From positions 62,001 to 126,000 of the forward strand of contig JAJYRN010000001.1 in NCBI GenBank assembly GCA_021794095.1: DNA of 64,000 bases. The letters are read 5' to 3'. Shown here one piece after another: positions 10,478-19,537 of this stretch (position 1 is the first letter of the stretch; every line of letters starts with the position of its first letter). Made by a program: the position numbers and the translations under genes. This stretch comes from Acidobacteriota bacterium (GTDB taxonomy: Bacteria; Acidobacteriota; Holophagae; Holophagales; Holophagaceae). A model generated the notes under the pieces. That model saw nothing but the letters and a program-made list of their open reading frames with translations, did no database searches and had not been told where the DNA came from.

Positions 10478-11752
10478 CTATTGCAATGGTTCGGACTCGA
10501 TATTGAGATTTTGGAGTGTGACCGCAAATCCAAAGGTTTCGAGTCTGCGGGTGAGGTTGCGGATCATGTGGGCGCGGTTCCGTTGTTCAAAGTAGGCTGC
10601 GCCGAGATCCTGGAAGGGGGCCTTGCCGGATAGAACCCGGTGGATGACGACGATGAGCTTGTGGGCGATGGCGACGAGGGCCTTGCGGTAATCCAGGCCA
10701 CGGCGGCGGAGCTGGTTGAACTTGGCACTGAAGAAGGTCCCTTTGCTCCGGACGGCGGCCCCTGCGCACTCCACCAGTATGGTCTTCAGATAGGTGTTGC
10801 CTTTCAGGGTGGGCGCCCGCCTGTTCTTGCCGCCCGTCTCAAAGCTGCCCGGCGCCAGCCCCGCCCATGCGGCCAGATGGGCCGGGGTCGGAAAGACCCC
10901 CATGTCCACGCCGACCTCGGCCAGGATGACGTTCACGGATGTTCTCCCAAGCCCCGAGATTTCCATGAGGAGGTGCCGTTCGGCTTCGTAAGGGGCCATC
11001 CGCTCCTCAACCCGCGCGTCCAGGGTCCGAAGGTGCCCTTCCAGTTGATCCATGCGCTCCAATTGGGTGGCCAGAATCTGCTGAAGATGGGGTGGTAGAG
11101 GCTGTTCGAGGGCCAGTCGCAAGTCTGCGAGCTTCGAGCGAAGCTTTCCCTTGGCTAGGAGATGGACCTGTCTGGCAACAGACTCTCCCTTGGCCAGAGC
11201 CCTCAACATGGCCATCCCTGAAACGCCAAAAACGGAGCTCATGAAGGTGGATAGCTTCACGCCGCCGACCTCCAGCACCTTGAGAGTCTCGTTCTGGAGC
11301 GTGGTCCGGGCCTGGATCATGCCGCGCCGGGTTCGAAGGAAATCCCGCAACGCCCGAAAATCCGGGGGAGGCACGAAGCTGGGTTTGATGAGTCCCAAGC
11401 GGGTGAGATCGGCGATCCACTCCGCATCCTGCTGATCCGTCTTGCGTCCCTTCAGTCCCTTCATCTGGGTGGGATTGCCGACGATCATCCGGACGTGGCC
11501 CTCCAGGATGCTGTAAATCGGCTTCCAGTAGTGCCCGGTGGCCTCCATGCCGAGGGCTTCGCAGCCTTCCGCGACCAGCCAGTCACGAAGCTGGAGCAGT
11601 TCGGCGTAGACCGTGCGGAACCGCCGGGTCTCCCGTCTCAGTCTGCCCCTCGCATCCTGGATGCTCAGGCAGGCTACGACCTCTGCCTGGTGGACATCCA
11701 GACCGCAGACGACCTTGAAACAAACGTGAATCGCCCCCACGGGCACCTCCAT
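10478..11752 (-). mobile_element. IS110-family transposase (DEDD N-terminal and Transposase_20 C-terminal domains); start codon uncertain
   Basis: VCGLDVHQAEVVACLSIQ...GMEATGHYWKPIYSIL...KTDQQDAEWIADL...EISGLGRTSVNVILAEVG...LAAWAGLAPGSFETGGKNRRAP, characteristic of IS110/IS1111. Confidence 0.93.
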
Positions 11753-11848
11753 GAAAAGGGGGAAACCCAGGCGCGGAATGGGGTGATTCAACACTGCTAT
11801 TCGTGCAACCCCTTTCGGAGTGCAACACACCGTGGTACATCTGTCCGC

Positions 11849-11943
11849 GCGGGCCAGTCTTATTTACGGGGTCATACCGCCAAAGGACGTACGGCCTTGA
11901 CTGGGCGTCCCTATCCAGTCTGCCGACATGCCTGCTGGCCCGC
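11849..11943 (-). ncRNA. Candidate IS110 bridge RNA region upstream of the transposase
   Basis: Minus-strand stem gcgggccag...ctggcccgc (11943-11935 / 11857-11849) enclosing hairpin gactgg-atagggacgc-ccagtc (11920-11899) extended by cggc/gccg across an internal loop. Confidence 0.45.
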
Positions 11944-12017
11944 ACCTTTGTGTTACCCCCAATGGAGGATGCACCGCCATTTTCATGCACCGCGGCGCCC
12001 CGTGGGGCATCGGCGTC

Positions 12018-12039
12018 TTATTTCGTTCCAGCTCCCAAG
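12018..12039 (+). repeat. Right copy of the 22-nt inverted repeat flanking the IS110 region
   Basis: ttatttcgttccagctcccaag vs reverse complement of 10156-10177 ttattccgttccagctcctaag. Confidence 0.8.
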
Positions 12040-12210
12040 AGCGGCGATCAGACGGATGACACAGATCAAAAAGAAAACCGGATACACCAAGCCCAACCTC
12101 AGGAACGGTTCGAGCCACCGCGGGATGAGCCCGAGGCGGTCCGCGAGGGTGGGGTCCTCCTGGATGGCTTCCACTGGGACCGTGGCGCATCGCAGAAGGA
12201 GAGGCACCAC

Positions 12211-12303
12211 ATGAAAGGTCTCTCCCTGCCGGCGTTCCTGGAACAGTTCGGCTCAGAGGAACGTTGCGCGTTCGCCCTGTTCAAGGCCCGATGGCCCAAG
12301 GGG
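12211..12303 (+). pseudogene. Truncated N-terminus of an IS1595-family transposase
   Basis: MKGLSLPAFLEQFGSEERCAFALFKARWPKG resembles the IS1595 N-terminus ('...F...FGTEE.C..ALF.ARWPeGF.CPrCG'); similarity ends before the zinc ribbon. Confidence 0.55.
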
Positions 12304-12310
12304 TTGATCC

Positions 12311-13480
12311 TCACCTCCGCAGCAGCATCTCCAGGCAGGCTCCCAGGAACAGGGGATCCGCTTCAAGGCTGCGCAGAAGGCCGGCGAAGTGGCGCCGGTT
12401 CAGATCGGCCTCTTGCTTGGCCTCGGCCATAGCCCGGCGGGCGGCCCTGGCACTGAGGACGCCGTATTCCTCCAGCATCCGGAACTCGGCCTGGTGCCAG
12501 GCGTGCTCCAGGGTGGCCGCCTGCTCTTTCAGCACCTCGATGAACAGCTTCAGCTTGTCCGGAGGAGCGTCCTGGGCACCGCTGGTCTCCAGCCAGACCA
12601 TTTCCAGTTGGAGCAGCTCCATGAGGTTGCCGTCCTGGTAGGCCGCGCTGGCCCGCTTCAGATAGTCCTCCTTGTGGCTCCGCTTTTCTGGATCCGGCTC
12701 GATATCGGGGTGCAGCGCCTTGGCCAGGGCCACGTAAATATCCCTGAGGCTCCGCTTTTTCAGATCGGCCTTGGCCTTCTCCGTCGCCTCCTTTTCCATC
12801 TGCTTCTTCGTCTTCTTCCGGCGGCGGGCACGCTGGGCCCGCGCCAGTTCCTCTGACTTCAGGTCCTCGGCGGCCTGCCGGGACAGGCTTTCGGCGAAGG
12901 CCTCCATCGCCTCCGGATCGTCGCGATTGGCCCGGACTTCTGGAGGAATCTCGAACCCCATCATTTCCGCCATGTCCAGGAATTGGTCGGCCTCCGCTGT
13001 GGCCTCTTCCCGCATCTTGGCCGCGTAATCCTTCCGGGCGTATTTGTCATGGAGGGCGCTTCCTTCCGGCGTCGGCTCCATGAGATCGAAGGCGTTGCCC
13101 AGCAAACTGGGAATGGCTTGCTTCAGTCGCCGGATCTCGACTTTATTCGGACGACCCTGGGCGGCTGTCTCCTCCAGCTTCAGGGCCAAATCCAACAAGG
13201 TCCGCCCCAGGGCCTCCAGGGCAGGCCGGTGCTGGGTGAGATGGAACTGGTCCAGTTCCAGGTGGTCCCGCTCGGCCTGCTCCAGACGGCCCTTCATGTT
13301 GCGGATGCGGGAGGCGAGGCGGTTGAAGGCCTGCTGCTCCTTGCTGAGCGCATCCTTGGGGCCATGAATCTTGACCAGGCCCGCACCTGGTGTTGCTTGC
13401 TCGGCGACCGCCGAAGCGGGCGCACCCAAATCCGACTCATCAAAAAGAGGGGGCGCCGCGGCGATGTTCCGCCTGTTCAT
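12311..13480 (-). CDS. Hypothetical protein with a C-terminal J-domain-like segment
   Basis: MNRRNIAAAPPLFDESD...; SLRDIYVALAKALHPDIEPDPEKRSHKEDYLKRASAAYQDGNLMELLQLE contains the J-domain HPD signature. Confidence 0.75.
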   Translation of the reverse strand: MNRRNIAAAPPLFDESDLGAPASAVAEQATPGAGLVKIHGPKDALSKEQQAFNRLASRIRNMKGRLEQAERDHLELDQFHLTQHRPALEALGRTLLDLALKLEETAAQGRPNKVEIRRLKQAIPSLLGNAFDLMEPTPEGSALHDKYARKDYAAKMREEATAEADQFLDMAEMMGFEIPPEVRANRDDPEAMEAFAESLSRQAAEDLKSEELARAQRARRRKKTKKQMEKEATEKAKADLKKRSLRDIYVALAKALHPDIEPDPEKRSHKEDYLKRASAAYQDGNLMELLQLEMVWLETSGAQDAPPDKLKLFIEVLKEQAATLEHAWHQAEFRMLEEYGVLSARAARRAMAEAKQEADLNRRHFAGLLRSLEADPLFLGACLEMLLRR

Positions 13481-13540
13481 CCAACCTCCGCCGTCTTCCA
13501 AAGGAGAATCCAGCCCAAGGCCGCCGACAGTCAGCCTTGC

Positions 13541-13987
13541 TTAGGCCTGCTCGCACTCGGCCTGCGTCTGCAGCATCGCCTTGATCTGCCGCTTTCCCAG
13601 GTTCCGCATGGCCGCGATCGCAGCCAACTGGGCCTGACGGGGTCGTGCCTTGCCCGACTCCCAGTTGTAGACGGTCTGCGCCGACACGCCGATCAGCACC
13701 CCCATCTCCGCCGCCGACAGGCCCAGCTTCTGGCGCCGGCTGGCGAAGCCCTTGGCGGTGAAACGCAGGCGAACCTCCTGGGAGGCTTCATCCGATTGCG
13801 CCTGACGTTTCGTCGGCCGGCCCAGCCGTGCGAGATGCTTTTCAAGATCCGCAGCCCGGCGCTTCAGGACGACAATCTCGGCCCGCTGGTGGGCGATGGC
13901 ACTCCGGAACCCTTCCGTCGCAGCCCGGATTTCCTTCCGGGCCAATCGCTGGATTTCCTTCTTCATGACCACTGCGATGTTCGTCAT
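13541..13987 (-). CDS. XRE-family HTH transcriptional regulator with N-terminal coiled coil
   Basis: FASRRQKLGLSAAEMGVLIGVSAQTVYNWESGKARPRQAQLAAIAAMRNLGKRQ. Confidence 0.85.
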   Translation of the reverse strand: MTNIAVVMKKEIQRLARKEIRAATEGFRSAIAHQRAEIVVLKRRAADLEKHLARLGRPTKRQAQSDEASQEVRLRFTAKGFASRRQKLGLSAAEMGVLIGVSAQTVYNWESGKARPRQAQLAAIAAMRNLGKRQIKAMLQTQAECEQA

Positions 13988-14089
13988 GGGTTTGCCCCTC
14001 CCAAATGCGGTCCTTCAACAAATCTTGCATGATCCAGCGCAAACCTTCCACTTTTTGCCGATCCGGGTGCTCATTTCGGCCGTTCACCT

Positions 14090-14252
14090 CAAAATCGGCG
14101 TGGACCTGGCGAAGCGGAACGGCGATGCTAGCCACGACCTGCCCAGGCCCGCCACCTACATCATCGAGCAGGACGGGACGATCAAGCTCTCCTACGTCCA
14201 GGCAGACGACAAGATGCGGCTGCCGGTGAAGGGTCTTCTGGCCGCCCTGTGA
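14090..14252 (+). pseudogene. C-terminal remnant of a peroxiredoxin (AhpC/TSA family)
   Basis: KIGVDLAKRNGDASHDLPRPATYIIEQDGTIKLSYVQADDKMRLPVKGLLAAL*; no catalytic N-terminal half upstream in any frame. Confidence 0.6.
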
Positions 14253-14310
14253 CGCCTGCGAGCGGCGCCTGCCTTCCCGATCCGAGACAGGCAGGCGCCG
14301 GTCGCAGGCG
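14253..14310. terminator. Strong terminator-like hairpin
   Basis: cgcctgcgagcggcgcctgcc / ggcaggcgccggtcgcaggcg, 20/21 arm match, 16-nt loop. Confidence 0.7.
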
Positions 14311-14323
14311 CGAAATCTTGCGG

Positions 14324-15535
14324 CTAGGCCAGCACAGCCTCGAGCTGATCCACGGCCCAGTCAATCTGCTCCTTGGTGATGACGAGGGGCGGGGCCAGGC
14401 GGATGGTGTTCTCGTGGGTGTCCTTGCAGAGCATCCCGCGGTCCTTGAGCTGGTAGCAGTACTTCCGGGCGCCGCCGGCCTCGGGTTTCAGCTCCACGCC
14501 GGCCCAGAGGCCGATGCAGCGGATCTCCTTCACCTTGTCGGTCTTCAAGCCCTTGAGGCGGGCCTCGAAGTGCTTGCCCAGCTCGGCGGTCTTTTCCACC
14601 AGCTGCTCGTCCACCAGCACATCCAGGGCGGCGGAGGCCACGGCGCAGGCGAGCGGGTTGCCGCCGTAGGTGCTGCCGTGGATGCCGGGGGTGAAGACAT
14701 CCATCACCGCGTCATTGGCCAAGAAGGCGCTGACAGGGTAGTAGCCGCCACTGAGGGCCTTGCCGATGGTGATGCCATCGGGGCGAATGCCCTCGTGCTG
14801 GAACGCGAACAGCTTCCCGGTGCGGCCCAGGCCAGACTGGATCTCGTCGAGGACCAGCAGGATGCCGGCCTCATCCGCGATCTGGCGCAGGCCCTTCAGG
14901 AAGCCCTTGGCGGGAATCACCACGCCGCCCTCGCCCTGGATGGGCTCCATGAAGATGGCGCAGGTGTTCTTGTTGACGGCCTTCTTCACGGCCTCCAGGT
15001 CGCCGTAGGGCACGATGACGAAGCCCGGCGTGAAGGGGCCGAAGCGGCTGGTGCTGTCGGGATCGGTGCTGAAGCCCACGATGGTGGTGGTGCGGCCATG
15101 GAAGTTGCCGTCGGCCACGATGATCTCGGCCTTGCCGTACTCGATGCCCTTCTTGTCGTAGCCCCACTTGCGCATCGCCTTCAGGGCCGTTTCCACGGCC
15201 TCGGCGCCGCTGTTCATGAGCAGGGCCTTCTGGAAGCCCGTCAGCTTGCAGAGCTTCTCGAGGAGGGGCGGGAACTGGTCGTTGCGGAAGGCGCGGCTCG
15301 TGAGGGCCAGGGTCTTCACCTGGGCGATCATGGCCTCGCCGATCTTCGGATGGTTGTGGCCCTGGTTCACGGCAGAGTAGGCGGCCAGGAAGTCCATGTA
15401 CTTCTTGCCGTCCACATCGGTCAGGAAGACGCCCTCACCCTTGGTGCACACCACATCGAGCGGGTGGTAGTTGTGGGCGCCGTACTGGTTCTCCTGCTGG
15501 ATGAGTGCGTCGGACGTAGCGGCGACGGTGGCCAT
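14324..15535 (-). CDS. rocD: Ornithine--oxo-acid transaminase
   Basis: MATVAATSDALIQQENQYGAHNYHPLDVVCTKGEGVFLTDVDGKKYMDFLAAYSAVNQGHNHPKI; class-III aminotransferase motif LLVLDEIQSGLGRTGKLFA. Confidence 0.93.
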   Translation of the reverse strand: MATVAATSDALIQQENQYGAHNYHPLDVVCTKGEGVFLTDVDGKKYMDFLAAYSAVNQGHNHPKIGEAMIAQVKTLALTSRAFRNDQFPPLLEKLCKLTGFQKALLMNSGAEAVETALKAMRKWGYDKKGIEYGKAEIIVADGNFHGRTTTIVGFSTDPDSTSRFGPFTPGFVIVPYGDLEAVKKAVNKNTCAIFMEPIQGEGGVVIPAKGFLKGLRQIADEAGILLVLDEIQSGLGRTGKLFAFQHEGIRPDGITIGKALSGGYYPVSAFLANDAVMDVFTPGIHGSTYGGNPLACAVASAALDVLVDEQLVEKTAELGKHFEARLKGLKTDKVKEIRCIGLWAGVELKPEAGGARKYCYQLKDRGMLCKDTHENTIRLAPPLVITKEQIDWAVDQLEAVLA

Positions 15536-15741
15536 GGATCCTCCAAAGGCCTCGGGGGCCGTAAGGGCTCATTCTAGTCTCCCGTCCAGGGATTGGGATT
15601 CATGCTCCAGCGGCCTTTGACGATCCGTCAGCCCCGTCCAGCTCCGATCCACCGCCGCCTGCCAAACACTCCCGGCCACTGGATGGATTGGTGGAATACT
15701 TCATGGATCCTTTCATTTACAGTTGGACCCCGGAGATCTCC

Positions 15742-16512
15742 ATGAGCGAACCGTCCCCTTCCCTGTACGGCGACCAGCCCCAGCCTCCGGAGGCTTCCGC
15801 CCCCAGCCTGCTGGACCAGATCGCGGGCGTGTTCCTGGAACCGAAGGATCTTTTCACCCGCCTGCGGACGCGGCCGACCTGGCTACCGGCCCTGCTGCTG
15901 GCTGTGATCGTTACCCTGGGAGCCATGCTGGCCTGGGCGGCGAAGGTGGACATGGCCGAAGTCACCCGGCATCAGATGGAACGCACCCAGGCCGTGTTCC
16001 ACGTGAACATTCCAGACCAGGCCATGGACGATGCGATCAGCAAGGCCGACGGCACCCATCCGTGGTTCAGCGCCGTATCCAGTGCCGTGCTGGGCACACC
16101 GTTCATGTTCCTGATCGTGGCGCTCATCGTCTGGGGCTGCGCGGCCATGGGCACCGAGGAGGGAACCCCCCGCCCGGCCTTCGGCCAGGCCTTTTCAGTC
16201 ACCGCGGTCCACTACCTCGTCACCCTGCCTTCCATGCTCCTGGCCGGTCTGATCGCCCTGCTCCGCCCGATCGGCGGGGCCCAGATCCAGCTTCTGATGC
16301 CCACCACCCTGAGTTTCTATATCCAGCCAGGTTCGAATGCGGCTCGCGCACTGGTGGCCCTGGTGGATCCCCTATGGTTCCTCTCCTTTGTCGTGCTGGC
16401 CATCGGCATGCGACAGACCCTCAAAGCCAAGCCCTGGGCGGTGGGCCTCTGCCTGGGCATCTTCGCGGTCTTCGGCGGTGGTTTCCGCATACTGGGAGGC
16501 CTTTTCCAGTAG
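15742..16512 (+). CDS. YIP1 family membrane protein
   Basis: LLDQIAGVFLEPKDLFTRLRTRPTWLPALLLAVIVTLGAML; multiple hydrophobic segments. Confidence 0.75.
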   Translation: MSEPSPSLYGDQPQPPEASAPSLLDQIAGVFLEPKDLFTRLRTRPTWLPALLLAVIVTLGAMLAWAAKVDMAEVTRHQMERTQAVFHVNIPDQAMDDAISKADGTHPWFSAVSSAVLGTPFMFLIVALIVWGCAAMGTEEGTPRPAFGQAFSVTAVHYLVTLPSMLLAGLIALLRPIGGAQIQLLMPTTLSFYIQPGSNAARALVALVDPLWFLSFVVLAIGMRQTLKAKPWAVGLCLGIFAVFGGGFRILGGLFQ

Positions 16513-16587
16513 GAGACGCTCAGAAAAAGGGGCGGATGCAGCCGGAAGGGATTCTAGACTGGGGGTCCGTCTCGATCGGAGTCCGCC

Positions 16588-17946
16588 ATGTCCAAGCTCG
16601 TACGCATCGCCAACGGCCAGGGGTTCTGGGGCGACAGCATTGATGCCCCCGTGCGGCTGGTGGAGGCCGGGAACATTGACTACCTCACGCTGGACTACCT
16701 GGCGGAGGTGACGCTCTCCATCATGCAGAAGCAGCGGCGGAAAGATCCGCAGCTGGGCTACGCCACCGATTTCGTGGACCTCATGAAGCGGGTGCTGCCC
16801 CAGCTGAAGGCCAAGGGCATCCGCGTGGTGGCCAACGCCGGGGGCGTGAATCCCGAGGCCTGCCGCGCCGCGGTGCTGGAGGTGGCGAAGAAGCTGGGCG
16901 TGAAGGGCGTGAAGATCGCCACGGTGACCGGCGACGATGTGCTGACGCGGCTGCCGGAGTTCCAGAAGCAGGGCCTGAAGCTCGCCAACATGGATACCGG
17001 CGAAGGCCTGTTCGACGCCCCCCGCGAGATCCTCAGCGCCAACGTCTACCTGCAAACCCAGGCCATGGTGGAGGCCCTGGATACGGGCGCCGACATCGTC
17101 CTCACGGGCCGCTGCACGGATCCGGGCCTCACCCTGGCGCCCCTGATCCACGCATTCAAATGGGCGGCGGACGACTGGGACCGCCTGGCGGCGGGCACCG
17201 TGGCGGGCCACATCCTGGAGTGCGGCGCCCAGAGTACCGGCGGCAACTTCACCCGCTGGTGGGAGGTGCCCGAGCTCTGGAACGTGGGCTATCCCATCGC
17301 CGAGGTCGCCGAGGACGGCACCTTCGTCATCACCAAGCACGCGGGCACCGGCGGCATGGTCACCGTGGACACGGTGAGCGAGCAGTTGGTCTACGAGATG
17401 GGTGACCCCCAGAACTACATCACGCCGGATGTGGTGGCGGACTTCACCAGCATTCGCCTGGAACAGGCCGGCCCCGACCGGGTGCGGGTCTTCGGCGTGA
17501 AGGGCAAGCCCCGCACGCCCTTCCTCAAGGTGAGCGGCGCCTACCTCAAGGGCTACAAGGCCACGGGCCAGCTCACCCTCTGCGGCCCCCGGGCCCTCGA
17601 GAAGGCGCGGCTCTGCGCGGACATCGTCTGGAAGCGGCTGAAGGCCGCCGGGTTCGAATACGAACATACGGATGCCGAGTTCCTGGGCGCCAGCACGGTC
17701 CACGCGGGCATCGCCCCAGCCCCGGCCGATCCGGCCGAGATCGTCCTGCGCTTATCGGTGAAGGACGCCGACCGGAAAAAGGTGGAGCGCTTCGGCCGCG
17801 AGATTGCCCCGCTCGTCACGGCGGGCCCCGCCGGCGTCACCGGCTTCGCGGGCGGCCGGCCCAAGGCCCAGGAGATCGTGGCCTACTGGCCGGCTCTGCT
17901 GCCGCGGGAGCTGGTGGCCTGGTCGGTGAGCGTGGCGGAGGTCTGA
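16588..17946 (+). CDS. Acyclic terpene utilization AtuA family protein (DUF1446)
   Basis: MSKLVRIANGQGFWGDSIDAPVRLVEAGNIDYLTLDYLAEVTLSIMQKQRRKDPQLGYATDFV. Confidence 0.88.
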   Translation: MSKLVRIANGQGFWGDSIDAPVRLVEAGNIDYLTLDYLAEVTLSIMQKQRRKDPQLGYATDFVDLMKRVLPQLKAKGIRVVANAGGVNPEACRAAVLEVAKKLGVKGVKIATVTGDDVLTRLPEFQKQGLKLANMDTGEGLFDAPREILSANVYLQTQAMVEALDTGADIVLTGRCTDPGLTLAPLIHAFKWAADDWDRLAAGTVAGHILECGAQSTGGNFTRWWEVPELWNVGYPIAEVAEDGTFVITKHAGTGGMVTVDTVSEQLVYEMGDPQNYITPDVVADFTSIRLEQAGPDRVRVFGVKGKPRTPFLKVSGAYLKGYKATGQLTLCGPRALEKARLCADIVWKRLKAAGFEYEHTDAEFLGASTVHAGIAPAPADPAEIVLRLSVKDADRKKVERFGREIAPLVTAGPAGVTGFAGGRPKAQEIVAYWPALLPRELVAWSVSVAEV

Positions 17947-17947
17947 T

Positions 17948-18193
17948 ATCAACGAGGGGGGACCGCCTGCTCGCCTTTGGCTCGCGATGTCCCCCCTCGT
18001 GCACCCCCACGAGGTGTTCCGGCCAAGCCGGGACACCTCGTCTGGCATCAACAAGGGGGGACCGCCTGCTCGCCTTTGGCTCGCGATGTCCCCCCTCGTG
18101 CACCCCCACGAGGTGTTCCGGCCAAGCCGGGACACCTCGTCTGGCATCAACGAGGGGGGACCGCCTGCTCGCCTTTGGCTCGCGATGTCCCCC
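17948..18193 (+). repeat. 99-bp tandem repeat, about 2.5 copies, each with two hairpins
   Basis: Unit starts at 17948, 18047 and 18146 (atcaacgaggggggaccgcctgctcgcctttggctcgcgatgtcccccctcg...); hairpins cgaggggggac/gtcccccctcg and cgaggtgttccggc/gccgggacacctcg. Confidence 0.95.
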
Positions 18194-18336
18194 ACGTCTG
18201 ACGGGAACTTGTGGCAGGGACGCTCCACCCATGAGCGGCCCTCAACCTTCAGGCCCGGCCTTGGCTCCAACCACCTTGGGCCCTTGCCGGTCTGAACAGA
18301 TATCCCATCCTTGAATCGTTTCCCCGGAGTCTTTCG

Positions 18337-19527
18337 ATGCGGCACCCGGCCTTTCTGCTTCTTTCTGGCGCCCTCGGCTTGACCGCCCTGTTGGGGTGCT
18401 CCAGTTCCAACAACGCGGGCCCTTCCTACAGCTATCTCGTGAACGGCATCGCCGTGGCGGATCTGGATGGGAATGGCCTGCCGGACATCCTGGGCATGGT
18501 GTCCCCCAGCACCAACGGGAACCCCACCCAGGGCTACCTCAGCGCCCGCTACCAGATGTCCGGCGGACAGTTCGCCCTGCCCCCCACCCGCTTCGGCGTG
18601 GGTACCGGTCCCGCCAACTTCGTTCTGGCGGATCTGAACGGGGACGGCAGGCCCGACATGGTCGTGGCGAACGCCAGCGATGGGACCGTCACCGTGCGCC
18701 TGGCCGATCCGGCAAACCCGGGCCTCTTCCTGCCCGCCACGGTCCTCGCCACCCCCGGCCGGACGCCCCTGGACGTGGCCGTGGGGGATCTGAACGGAGA
18801 CGGCCTGCCCGATATCGTGGTGGCCGCCAGCGGCGCCAACAGCGTCCTCGTCTTCGACCAGCAGGCTGGCGGGACGTTCGCCCCGCCCGTGGCCATCGCC
18901 GTGGGCGGCGATCCCCAGGCGGTGGCCGTGGGTGACCTGGATGGCAACGGCCTCGCGGACATCGCCGTGGGCACCTCTGCCAACGCGGTGTCGGTGCTCC
19001 TCCAGACCACCGCGGGCACCTTCGCCCCGGCGGTGGACTACGCCTCGGGCGTGGATCCCGTGGCCGTCAAAGCGGTGGATCTGAACGGCGACGGCAAGCT
19101 GGACCTGCTCACGGCCAACTACGGCGCCGCCACCACCCCCAACACCCTGGGCCTGAGCGTGCTGCTCCAGGGCGCCACGCCGGGCACCTTCCCCACCCAC
19201 GTGGAGTACGCCACCGACTACCGCTCAGCGGCCTTGGCCGTAGGCGATCTGGATGGGGATGGCCACCCCGATGTGGTGGTAGCCAATGCCGGGCTCTCCG
19301 GCACTCCCGGCAGCATCTCGGTGCTGCGCCAGGACCCCGCGAATCCCGGCACCCTGTTGCCAGCCTCGAACCTCCTGGGCCTCTGGGGGCCCCTGGGCGT
19401 GGCCATCGCGGACATGGATGGCGATGGCCATCCCGATCTGGTCGTGGCCGATGGCGACATCACCGTGCGCTACCAATCCGCCACCACGCCGCTGACCTTC
19501 GGACCGCCCGTCTCCTTCTACAATTGA
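18337..19527 (+). CDS. FG-GAP/VCBS repeat putative lipoprotein
   Basis: Lipobox LLGCSSS; repeated DLNGDGRPDMVVAN / DLDGDGHPDVVVAN units. Confidence 0.9.
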   Translation: MRHPAFLLLSGALGLTALLGCSSSNNAGPSYSYLVNGIAVADLDGNGLPDILGMVSPSTNGNPTQGYLSARYQMSGGQFALPPTRFGVGTGPANFVLADLNGDGRPDMVVANASDGTVTVRLADPANPGLFLPATVLATPGRTPLDVAVGDLNGDGLPDIVVAASGANSVLVFDQQAGGTFAPPVAIAVGGDPQAVAVGDLDGNGLADIAVGTSANAVSVLLQTTAGTFAPAVDYASGVDPVAVKAVDLNGDGKLDLLTANYGAATTPNTLGLSVLLQGATPGTFPTHVEYATDYRSAALAVGDLDGDGHPDVVVANAGLSGTPGSISVLRQDPANPGTLLPASNLLGLWGPLGVAIADMDGDGHPDLVVADGDITVRYQSATTPLTFGPPVSFYN

Positions 19528-19537
19528 GCCCCCTCAC

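Noticed and set aside
11983-12210. 75-aa minus ORF with a hydrophobic segment (YPVFFLICVIRLIAAL)
   Set aside because: GTG start only, runs into the right inverted repeat, no family recognised; could be a truncated membrane gene but not supportable.
17948-18193. Regular repeats considered as a CRISPR array
   Set aside because: Direct 99-bp tandem units with no unique spacers and no cas genes in the window.
17941-18201. GTCTGA on both sides of the 99-bp array considered as a target-site duplication
   Set aside because: Internal unit boundaries also contain GTCTG, so the flanking copies may be part of the repeat.
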